This document shows, one piece after another, positions 17,865-25,661 of a stretch of DNA of 64,000 nucleotides. Made by a program: the position numbers and the translations under genes. Position 1 is the stretch's first letter. Every line of letters starts with the position of its first letter. The stretch comes from JAKAAZ01 sp963817855 (GTDB taxonomy: Bacteria; Acidobacteriota; Terriglobia; Terriglobales; Acidobacteriaceae). The stretch is taken from contig CAWFQA010000001.1 of assembly GCA_963817855.1 (NCBI GenBank), positions 1,364,001-1,428,000 on the forward strand, written 5' to 3'. The notes beneath the pieces are model-generated. The model saw only the letters and a list, made by a program, of their open reading frames with translations. It ran no database searches and was not told the origin of the DNA.

Positions 17865-19955
17865 TTATTTGGTCTTTGGATAGGTATGAAGTTGCGGGCC
17901 AATCAGGTTCGAATATCTGTAGTTCTCGCGTCGGTCGGCGTCGATCGTCCAGAACATCGCTCCAATCATGTCCGGATATCCGCCGCGCTGATGCAGTTTG
18001 TAGGTGGTGGCCGCCGGAGTTTTGCCGGTGATGATATAACTCACCGACTGACTTACAACCTCTGGCGTTGTGTAGCCGGTCAGGAAACCAACCGCAACTT
18101 TGTTTGCGGGTAATCCCTGAAAAAACTCCTGCGGATTGCCGCCGACATTGAAGCCACGCAGCAGTAATTCGGTCATGGCAGCGTGATAGTTGATCGAGTG
18201 GGACTGATAGATTTCCCCATCCAGCCCTTGCAGCGGGGGCGTGTTGTAATCCTGCACGTCAACAAACGAGAGAATGTCTCGCAGCCCGGCGATGAGCGGA
18301 AGATACGATCCGAACTGACCGCCATAGCTGGGATAGCCGCCGGGAATCTGTGTTCCTTCCGGCACCAGGCTGATCATGAACTTCGGTCCAAAGTGATCGT
18401 GAAGCTGGCGCAGGCCCGCGATCAGATTCACGACAGAGGGAGTAGTCGGGTGTCTGAAATCCTTGTCTCCCGGAGCTAGCACCAACGACGGCGATTCGAA
18501 GTCGATGTCGACCCCATCGAAGCCGTATTCGGAAACGATGCTGGTTACCGAGGAGAAAAAATTCGGGATGTCACGTGGGTCATCGAGCTTGAAATACTTT
18601 CCTCCTCCGCCCAACGAGAGCACCACCTTCTTGCCCTGACTTTTCAGATAAGCAATATCACTTTTCAGTTGGTCAGGCGTGATGCCGACGGGAGGACGAA
18701 ATGCGAGCGTACCCTCAGGCGCATTTGGATCGGGTGGAGCGAAGGCGACAATAATCACATCCCATTGCGGAGAGACATCACGCAGAGGGAACGCTGCGCC
18801 GCCGCTGAATCTGGAGCCAGTCCAATATCCGATCAATGCATGACCATTCGTCGATCCTGTTGATGGAGTCGGCGTAACGGTGGGTTCAGTATTCGTCGTC
18901 GTGCGAAGTCTGCGATTCGGGCATGGTTGCGCGGGCCCAGCGAGTGCGTGAGAGTCCGGGAAGCTGAAGGCGCTGGAAGATTCGGCGGAGGCTCCAAGAT
19001 ACCAGTGCAATGTCGCTACATTAGCAAGATGATACGTGAAGCCTGCGATCCGGGCGGCAAACGGCGTCGAAACGGGAAAACTGTTTTTAGGGTTTGTGTT
19101 GGTCGGCTCCAGAAGAAAATAGTCGGAGCCGACGCCTGCCCCTGCGCAGCCGTGATCTTCGCCTGGACCCAGCCATGCAGCGAAGAAGTTTCCAGCAGCA
19201 GTGGGAGTGCGGAAATATGTCTGCGGGTCATGGAGTGGATCATTGAAGAATTCCGCCAGTTGCTGGGTGAGTGGCTGGATGTCGCGGTCTTCAACAATCG
19301 CAGGCGAGGCGTGGAGATACGATCCAAGTACAAAGGAGTTTCCCGTGCCAGCGTCGACGCCGTGCATTCCCCAGGAGCAACACACCGTCGCGTCGCTATC
19401 GGTGTAGTAGGTGGTGTTGTGGGTTACGGCGATAACGAGCTTTCCATTCTGCCGCTGGATTTGCTGAAAAATCTGCTTCTCCAGGAACACAACATCAACA
19501 ACGGCAAACAGCGTGCCTGTCTTTTTCGATCGCAGAATGTAACCGTACCCAGGTGGAACAGTGATGGAAACTGGCTTGATTTCCGGCTTGCTTAGATAGG
19601 TATGTCCGTTCGCATTCGACGGAAACGTGGCTTGCAGCAGTCCGTCCGCATATTGCGTTTGGTTGCCAGCGGCAAACGCGAATCGAGTGAAGATGGGAGA
19701 CTTCAGAATGCGTGGCACATCCGCCGTCGCATCCATCTGCGCGGGCCTGGAACCTTCAAAGGTGAGATGGATTGGCACCAGCACGGTCGGGATGGTGGTT
19801 GTTCCGCTGTTGGCAGGGTCACGGCCGGCAAGTGTGTACGAACTATCGCCTATGGCTCGTGTGAAGGTGGGCACGGTACCTTGCGCATGCGACGGGTGAA
19901 CCGCCAGGCAGAAGAGAAGAAGCAGGCAAAGGATCTTGATTCGAATATCCAACAT
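17865..19955 (-). CDS. Secreted GH18 chitinase fused to an uncharacterised N-terminal module
   Basis: 696 residues. A signal peptide (1-24, ending SHAQ) is followed by a ~310-residue module I do not recognise as an enzyme; it contains CCSWGMHG (residues ~192-199) and resembles secreted acidobacterial proteins of unknown role. A Thr/Pro-rich linker (~352-370) leads to a GH18 barrel (~373-690) with the full catalytic motif DGVDIDFE (D480, D483, D485, E487), so chitinase or a related N-acetylglucosaminidase activity is likely. YNTPP and the final FWTIDADRRENYRYS region are typical chitinase elements. It lies just upstream of the GH16 glucanase on the same strand, consistent with attack on fungal walls. 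Confidence 0.9.
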   Translation of the reverse strand: MLDIRIKILCLLLLFCLAVHPSHAQGTVPTFTRAIGDSSYTLAGRDPANSGTTTIPTVLVPIHLTFEGSRPAQMDATADVPRILKSPIFTRFAFAAGNQTQYADGLLQATFPSNANGHTYLSKPEIKPVSITVPPGYGYILRSKKTGTLFAVVDVVFLEKQIFQQIQRQNGKLVIAVTHNTTYYTDSDATVCCSWGMHGVDAGTGNSFVLGSYLHASPAIVEDRDIQPLTQQLAEFFNDPLHDPQTYFRTPTAAGNFFAAWLGPGEDHGCAGAGVGSDYFLLEPTNTNPKNSFPVSTPFAARIAGFTYHLANVATLHWYLGASAESSSAFSFPDSHALAGPAQPCPNRRLRTTTNTEPTVTPTPSTGSTNGHALIGYWTGSRFSGGAAFPLRDVSPQWDVIIVAFAPPDPNAPEGTLAFRPPVGITPDQLKSDIAYLKSQGKKVVLSLGGGGKYFKLDDPRDIPNFFSSVTSIVSEYGFDGVDIDFESPSLVLAPGDKDFRHPTTPSVVNLIAGLRQLHDHFGPKFMISLVPEGTQIPGGYPSYGGQFGSYLPLIAGLRDILSFVDVQDYNTPPLQGLDGEIYQSHSINYHAAMTELLLRGFNVGGNPQEFFQGLPANKVAVGFLTGYTTPEVVSQSVSYIITGKTPAATTYKLHQRGGYPDMIGAMFWTIDADRRENYRYSNLIGPQLHTYPKTK

Positions 19956-20146
19956 GGTCGACCTTCAGACAGGGAATGGGCACCGCGCTTGTAGCTGCAT
20001 TCTTTCACAGCTGTCGAAACGTACTGTTCAGAATACGCTCGGCTCGCATAGAGTGAAGTGTAATCTGTGCACGAAGTCGCAGAGAAAAGGAGGCGAACAG
20101 ATGCGAAGTCATCGGATGGAAGGAACACGGCCAATCCCGCGAGACG

Positions 20147-20878
20147 ATGCTGCAAGGCTTTGGGTCGCTTTGCAGCGTGCTGGCTGTGGGGCTATTTATT
20201 GTCACCTTTGTATTTCGGAACTTCGTTATTCCCTCTTCGTCAATGGCGAGCACGCTGCTGGTCGGCGATCACGTCATGGTCGATCGCCAGTCCCTGGCTC
20301 CTGCTGCGCAGTGGGTCCCATTCATGCATTATCGAGACGTGCAGCGCGGCGATATTGTCGTCTTCTACAAGCCGACCGAAGAGCATAACGGCGACCACAT
20401 ATTTCTGGTCAAGCGCGTCATTGCGGTTCCGGGCGATCGGATTCATCTTCGCAACGGCACCGTCTATCTCAACGGAGTCGCCCAGGGCGAGCCGGAGATA
20501 AGGACCTCCGCCACTTCGCAATATGACGCGTATGTCAACGATTTTCCTTCAGTGAGCCCATCGAACGAGCCCGGCGTCACCGCCGAGTGGTCAGTCATGT
20601 TGCCCAGATATGTTCACAATGGAGATTTGGTTGTTCCGCCAGGAAAGTATTTCGCTATGGGCGACAATCGTGACAATAGCCTGGATAGTCGTTACTGGGG
20701 TTTCGTCCCGCGAGAGAACATTATCGGGCGCCCACTCGTTGTGTACTGGTCCATCGTGATGCCCGAATCAGACGCGGATGAGGTGCCGCTGGCAGCGCGA
20801 GCGGAGTCAACGTTGCACGAGCTGGAGCATTTCTTTGACGAGACCCGCTGGAGACGGACATTCCATCGAATTCGGTGA
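20147..20878 (+). CDS. lepB: Signal peptidase I (start uncertain, possible frameshift)
   Basis: Membrane protease that removes signal peptides. One N-terminal transmembrane segment (CSVLAVGLFIVTFVFRNF) precedes the Ser/Lys dyad: Ser in IPSSSMASTLLVGDH, Lys in FLVKRVIAVPGDRI. The later box MGDNRDNSLDSRYWG is intact. The frame opens at ATG 20147, which lacks a ribosome-binding site. A perfect AAAGGAGG stands before ATG 20101 in another frame, and its product (MRSHRMEGTRPIPRDDAARLW...) matches the expected cytoplasmic N-terminus; a one-base insertion between 20147 and 20175 would join the two. The real gene may thus be 20101-20878. Confidence 0.9.
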   Translation: MLQGFGSLCSVLAVGLFIVTFVFRNFVIPSSSMASTLLVGDHVMVDRQSLAPAAQWVPFMHYRDVQRGDIVVFYKPTEEHNGDHIFLVKRVIAVPGDRIHLRNGTVYLNGVAQGEPEIRTSATSQYDAYVNDFPSVSPSNEPGVTAEWSVMLPRYVHNGDLVVPPGKYFAMGDNRDNSLDSRYWGFVPRENIIGRPLVVYWSIVMPESDADEVPLAARAESTLHELEHFFDETRWRRTFHRIR

Positions 20879-20945
20879 TCGGCGGGTGTCCTAATGGATA
20901 TTCGTGGATTCTTATCTAGGGTACAGGTTCTGTCCTCCTACTCCA

Positions 20946-21263
20946 CTAGGACGATCGCGATCGTACTTTTCCGAAATGAATTGACAACACGACAGCCATC
21001 AGCAAGACGCCGACGCCGACCAGAATCCAGCCCAGGAACGCGCCTTGTCCACGAGGCTGAAAGAGCCAGAGAAGTGTCGCTCCTACCGCCAGGTTGGCGT
21101 ATCCCCAAAGCGCATTGATCAGCGGCGAAGATTCTCCCACTCCGGGCGGGGTCGCGAATGGAGTTTGAAATCGGTGGCCGCTGATACCCTGAAGAAAGTG
21201 TGGAATGCCGTTGGCAAGAAATAGCCCACTGACAAACTGGAGCAGGTAGAAGTACGACGGCAT
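20946..21263 (-). CDS. Small integral membrane protein, unknown function
   Basis: 105 residues with three predicted membrane segments: FYLLQFVSGLFLANGIPHFLQG, LINALWGYANLAVGATLLWLF and FLGWILVGVGVLLMAVVLSI. The GIPHFLQGISGHRFQTPFATPPG stretch between the first two helices looks conserved and may face one side of the membrane. An AAGGA lies about nine bases before the ATG. It is convergent with lepB. No function can be assigned. Confidence 0.75.
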   Translation of the reverse strand: MPSYFYLLQFVSGLFLANGIPHFLQGISGHRFQTPFATPPGVGESSPLINALWGYANLAVGATLLWLFQPRGQGAFLGWILVGVGVLLMAVVLSIHFGKVRSRSS

Positions 21264-21459
21264 GACTGGCGTCCTTGCATCCGAAATTGTGGTTGACTCA
21301 GCAAAACTGGCTCCATGTTAATTCCTTGCGTTTGAATCTGATCGCTCCCGAACCTGTGTAACCTTTCCGATCCTGTTGCCGGTTTGCAGGCGAGGTGCGG
21401 TCTCGATGCAACGTTCGGACCGGGGGAACTCTTGTTCCAAAAAGTTCCAATCTTTGCTA

Positions 21460-21487
21460 TTGAATCGTTTGAAAGATGATGTATTTT
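21460..21487 (+). promoter_or_regulatory. Putative lacI-family promoter with overlapping operator
   Basis: TTGAAT (21460-21465), 16 bases, TATTTT (21482-21487) could form a promoter for the LacI-family gene 170 bases downstream. Overlapping the -35 is GAATCGTTTGAA (21462-21473), a near-palindrome centred on CG as is usual for LacI-type operators; the same 12-mer occurs inverted before the GH2 gene. Apart from this the 396-base gap 21264-21659 shows no gene. Confidence 0.5.
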
Positions 21488-21659
21488 AATAGACACTGAT
21501 TTCGGGCGCGGGGAATCGGGTTCTTTCGGGCAGGCAAAAAGCGGATCGCTTGACGATTCTGTCGGCGAATTGATGTCCGTTTGACCCAGCCTTTGTATTC
21601 GAGATGATCGCAAAATGGTCGGCGCACGTAGAGAAATTTGCTGGTTATGCACGTGACGT

Positions 21660-22790
21660 ATGACGACACCAAAAGACGGCAAAAATAGCTTCTCGCGAAC
21701 CACTCTGGCGGATGTAGCACGCGAGAGTGGATTTTCTCCCTCAACGATTTCGATCGTTCTGAACGAAGCCCCCATTTCAAAGTATGTCGCAGCAAAGACC
21801 AAGGAACATATTCGCGCGGTAGCCAAGCGTCTCGATTACCGACCGGATGCTTTCGGGCGATCGCTGCGCAAACGGCGCAGTCACACCATTGGGGTAATGA
21901 TTTTTGATATTTCCGATCCCTTCTGTACCCTGATTCTGCAGGGCATTGAAAAACATCTTCATCCCACCGAGTTCCTGCCCTTTATCGTGGATGCTCATAA
22001 CCAGCGCGAGCAGTTCGAGCGCTATCTAGCCATGCTGTTGGAATATCGGGTGGAAGGCTTGATCGTCGTGGCGAACTGGTTGTTCATTGACATTGAAACA
22101 CTATCGGAATTGGAGAGGCATCGAGTGCCGACGGTTTTGGTCGGATCGGAGATGCGCAGCGGCCCGCTCGGTTCAGTTCTTGTGAATAATGAGCAGGGCG
22201 GCTATCTTGCAGTGCAACACATGTATTCACTGGGCCATAGAAAGATTGCTTTTATTCGCGGACCTCGCCCGTTATGGGATAGCAGTCGCCGTTGGGATGG
22301 GGTGCTTCGATTTGCCGCCGAGGTTGGACTGAAAATGCCGAAGAAGTGGATTGTGGAACTGACGGGTTCGTCCGAGTCCAACTCGAGTTTTGACGAGGGC
22401 CGATCGCTGACGCGGACGATGCTGGAGCAGGATCCAGGCTTTACCGCGCTGCTGGCTTTTGACGATCTCACCGCCTTTGGCGCGGTTCGAGCTTTGCGCG
22501 ATTTCGGCCGGCGCGTTCCGGAAGATTGTTCTGTTCTGGGTTTTGACGACGTTCCTTACGCAGCTCTCTTCAACCCCAGCCTCTCTACGATACGGCAGCC
22601 GATGGAAAAAATGGGATCGATCGCTGTCGAGCGAATCCTGAATGAGATTCAGCAGGGCGGAGAAGCCGCGCATGGCAAGGGCCGAGTCGACCTGTTGCCG
22701 CCGGAAGTCGTGCAGCGCGAATCGACCGCGGCCGTTGACCAAATAGGCAAAGGTTCGCCCAAAAAGTTTAAGAAAACGTCAAGGCCTTGA
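21660..22790 (+). CDS. LacI/GalR-family transcriptional regulator
   Basis: 376 residues. The N-terminal helix-turn-helix reads TTLADVARESGFSPSTISIVLN, with the hinge region RPDAFGRSLRKRRSHTIGV following, and a periplasmic-binding-protein-like effector domain (residues ~70-345) with typical TVLVGSE, GHRKIAFIRGP and VLGFDDVPYAALFNPSLSTIRQP motifs. It lies directly upstream of, and on the same strand as, a GH2 exo-glucosaminidase-like gene and a second hydrolase, so a sugar released by them is a plausible inducer. Autoregulation is suggested by the shared 12-bp element. The ATG lacks an obvious ribosome-binding site. Confidence 0.93.
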   Translation: MTTPKDGKNSFSRTTLADVARESGFSPSTISIVLNEAPISKYVAAKTKEHIRAVAKRLDYRPDAFGRSLRKRRSHTIGVMIFDISDPFCTLILQGIEKHLHPTEFLPFIVDAHNQREQFERYLAMLLEYRVEGLIVVANWLFIDIETLSELERHRVPTVLVGSEMRSGPLGSVLVNNEQGGYLAVQHMYSLGHRKIAFIRGPRPLWDSSRRWDGVLRFAAEVGLKMPKKWIVELTGSSESNSSFDEGRSLTRTMLEQDPGFTALLAFDDLTAFGAVRALRDFGRRVPEDCSVLGFDDVPYAALFNPSLSTIRQPMEKMGSIAVERILNEIQQGGEAAHGKGRVDLLPPEVVQRESTAAVDQIGKGSPKKFKKTSRP

Positions 22791-22822
22791 CGGCGTGACC
22801 AGAAATGCTCAGAAAGGCTTTC

Positions 22823-22840
22823 TTCAAACGATTCTATACT
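22823..22840 (+). promoter_or_regulatory. LacI-type operator and -10 element before the GH2 gene
   Basis: TTCAAACGATTC (22823-22834) is the exact reverse complement of the 12-mer found at 21462-21473 before the regulator gene. It abuts TATACT (22835-22840), a good -10 hexamer; a -35 is poorly defined. Binding of the upstream LacI protein here would block transcription of the GH2 gene. Confidence 0.55.
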
Positions 22841-22914
22841 GGTAGACAACGAATGTCATACGCAGTCATCGGCCACCCCACTCGTCAGAAGATTCATCCG
22901 GAGGACTCCTTGCA

Positions 22915-25608
22915 ATGAAACTTCGTCTGGAAGCGCAATCCGTTTTTCTCATCGCGGTTTTGGGCCTTGCCGCCGCGTTGCCTGGTTTCGCGCAAACTGC
23001 GACCAAGTCATCCGGCGCCAGGACCATTCCGCTTCGCGAAGGCTGGGAGATTCAGTCCGGTTGCAAGATCAAGGCCGACGGAGCCAAGCTGTCTTCCGCG
23101 GATTACCAACCGCAGGGTTGGATTAAGGCGACGGTTCCGACCACTGTTCTTGCTGCGGAGGTGGCGGCCGGAATCTATCCCGACCCCTATTACGGAATGA
23201 ACCTGCGCAAGATTCCCGGCAGCGACTATCCGTTGGGAAAAGTCTTCTCCAATATGGAGATGCCTGCGGGTAGCCCCTATCGCTGCGCCTGGTGGTATCG
23301 CAAGCAGGTTCAGATTCCGGCAAGTTCGCGCGGCAAAACTAGCTGGCTGCATTTTGGCGGCATTAACTATCGCGCCAACATTTGGGTGAACGGCCAGTTG
23401 GTGGCCAACGATCAACAGATTTCCGGGGCCTATCGCGTCTACAACCTCAACATCACCAAAGCGGTCACACCCGGCAAGCCTGCGACGATTGCCGTCGAAA
23501 CATTTGCTCCTGGCCCCAAAGATCTCGGCATTAACTGGGTCGACTGGAATCCCTCTCCGCCGGATAAAGATATGGGCCTGTGGGGCCCCGTCGATCTGGC
23601 AACGACCGGCCCAGTTGCGGTTCGCTATCCGTTCATCGCCACTCATTTTGAAGACGCAAGCCTGAAAGTCGCGGATATTACAGTAACTGCGGAACTTGAA
23701 AATGCGACAGACCATGCGGTGAAGGGAACCTTAATCGGCACCTTTGCAGGTCAGCACTTTCAGCAGCCAGTTGAGCTGGCCGCTGGCGAATCGAAAAGTG
23801 TCAGCTTCTCTCCAGAGCAGTTTCCACAATTGAAACTCAAGCATCCCGCCATCTGGTGGCCCGCGGAAATGGGCTCGCATCCCCTGGAAAACTTGACTGT
23901 ACGCTTTGTTGTGGGCAGGCAAACCTCCGATACGGCCTCGGCTCACGTCGGCATTCGCGAAGCGACTTCAGAATTGACCGCAAAAGGAGCTCGCCTGTTC
24001 CGCATCAATGGAAAGCCGATTCTGATTCGCGGTGGCGGATGGTCGCAGGACATGCTGATGCGCGAAGATCACGAAAATCTCCCTCAGCAGATTCGCATGG
24101 TCAAGGACATGCGCCTGAATACGATTCGTCAGGAAGCCAAACTGGAAGGCGATGAATTCTATCGGCTGACGGACGAGAACGGCATTCTGGTGATGGCCGG
24201 ATGGTGCTGCTGCGATCAGTGGGAACACTGGAAAGATTGGACGCCGGAGAATCATCAGGTGGCGAATGCTTCTCTTCGGTCGCAGATGCTGCGTCTGCGG
24301 CACCATGCTTCGCTGCTGGTGTGGTTGAATGGCAGCGATCGTCACCCGCCGGCGGACGTGGAGCAGGCGTATCTGAATGTGGAGAAGGATACGGGCTGGC
24401 CGAATCCCACCGTGTCCTCAGCCACCGGAGCTCCGAGTACGGTTAGCGGGCCGACTGGCGTCAAAATGTCAGGCCCATACAACTATGTTTCTCCCTCATA
24501 CTGGTATGTCGATGGCAAACATGGCGGCGCCTTCGCGTTCAATACGGAAACCAGTCCCGGGCCGGCCATTCCTCAGCCGGATAGCCTGGTGAAATTTCTG
24601 CCTCCCCAAGATCGCTGGCCCATTGGAGAAGTCTGGGGCTACCACGCCGGGGGCGGCGATTTTATGAACGTGGACGTGTTCAATGCGGCCATGCGCGCGA
24701 GCTACGGCTGGCCTGATTCAATGGACGCGTATTCCAAACTTGCGCAGACGATGACTTACGATGGCGAGCGCGCCATGTTTGAAGCCTACACGCGGAATAA
24801 GTACACATCTACCGGAGTCATCCAATGGATGCTGAATAATGCCTGGCCGTCTGTCATCTGGCATCTTTACGATTATTATCTGCAAACCGGCGGGGGATAT
24901 TTCGGGACCAAAAAAGCCTGCGAGCCGCTGCATGTGCAGTATTCCTACGACGATCACAGCATTTATGCGGTCAGCAGTCTGCCCGTCGCGACTCCGTCGC
25001 TGCAGGTTCAGGCGGATGTGTACGATCTCGATCTAAAGTCGGTTTTCCATCAAACAAAGACGGTGGACCTGGCTGCAGACGGGTCACAGCGCGTCCTCGA
25101 CATTCCAGCCGGTATTTTCCAGCCGGAGCAGTCCACCCACTTTGTCCGTCTGGAAATGAAGAACAGCGCCGGCAAAATCGTCAGCCGGAATTTCTACTGG
25201 ATCCCTTCCAAGCTGACCGTCTTCGACTGGCCCAAGACGGAATACACCTATACTCCAGCGATCAGCTATTCCAACATGCAGGCGCTGCGCTCCCTGCCGA
25301 AGAGCCAGATCCGCGCTACTCTAACCACTACCAACCACACTCTCCATATACATCTGGAAAATCCATCGCATGCGTTGGCCTTTCAAGTGGAGGTGCGAGG
25401 TTTTACCGCCAATGGCAAACCGATTCTTCCTCTGCTCTGGAGCGATGATTTTGTGGAATTGATGCCGGGCGAGCATCGGGATCTCACGGCCGAGCTTCCC
25501 AAAGCGACGGCTGCAAATCAAGCCTCTGTGGTCGTCAGCGGTTGGAATACAAATACCCTGAGGTTAGGCGCCAAGCTCGCGACTAACGCCGGCACGGGTG
25601 CAGAGTAA
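22915..25608 (+). CDS. GH2 exo-beta-D-glucosaminidase-like enzyme, secreted
   Basis: 897 residues. A signal peptide (1-26, ending PGFAQ) is followed by the GH2 sugar-binding domain (WYRKQVQIP, NIWVNGQLVAN), an immunoglobulin-like domain, a TIM barrel from about 360 to 660 (RINGKPILIRGGGWSQD), and C-terminal beta domains. The barrel carries VWLNGSD (D475) and FAFNTETS (E545), which correspond to the Asp acid and Glu nucleophile of CsxA-type exo-beta-glucosaminidases rather than the NE of beta-galactosidases; a mannosidase-like relative remains possible. GGAGG lies 10 bases before the ATG. Together with the downstream hydrolase (54-base gap) it probably forms an operon acting on chitosan or related glucosamine polymers. 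Confidence 0.85.
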   Translation: MKLRLEAQSVFLIAVLGLAAALPGFAQTATKSSGARTIPLREGWEIQSGCKIKADGAKLSSADYQPQGWIKATVPTTVLAAEVAAGIYPDPYYGMNLRKIPGSDYPLGKVFSNMEMPAGSPYRCAWWYRKQVQIPASSRGKTSWLHFGGINYRANIWVNGQLVANDQQISGAYRVYNLNITKAVTPGKPATIAVETFAPGPKDLGINWVDWNPSPPDKDMGLWGPVDLATTGPVAVRYPFIATHFEDASLKVADITVTAELENATDHAVKGTLIGTFAGQHFQQPVELAAGESKSVSFSPEQFPQLKLKHPAIWWPAEMGSHPLENLTVRFVVGRQTSDTASAHVGIREATSELTAKGARLFRINGKPILIRGGGWSQDMLMREDHENLPQQIRMVKDMRLNTIRQEAKLEGDEFYRLTDENGILVMAGWCCCDQWEHWKDWTPENHQVANASLRSQMLRLRHHASLLVWLNGSDRHPPADVEQAYLNVEKDTGWPNPTVSSATGAPSTVSGPTGVKMSGPYNYVSPSYWYVDGKHGGAFAFNTETSPGPAIPQPDSLVKFLPPQDRWPIGEVWGYHAGGGDFMNVDVFNAAMRASYGWPDSMDAYSKLAQTMTYDGERAMFEAYTRNKYTSTGVIQWMLNNAWPSVIWHLYDYYLQTGGGYFGTKKACEPLHVQYSYDDHSIYAVSSLPVATPSLQVQADVYDLDLKSVFHQTKTVDLAADGSQRVLDIPAGIFQPEQSTHFVRLEMKNSAGKIVSRNFYWIPSKLTVFDWPKTEYTYTPAISYSNMQALRSLPKSQIRATLTTTNHTLHIHLENPSHALAFQVEVRGFTANGKPILPLLWSDDFVELMPGEHRDLTAELPKATAANQASVVVSGWNTNTLRLGAKLATNAGTGAE

Positions 25609-25661
25609 GTGCAGGACAACATCAGTCACAGACTTGTGTCCGTGGCTGAGGAGGAACGATC

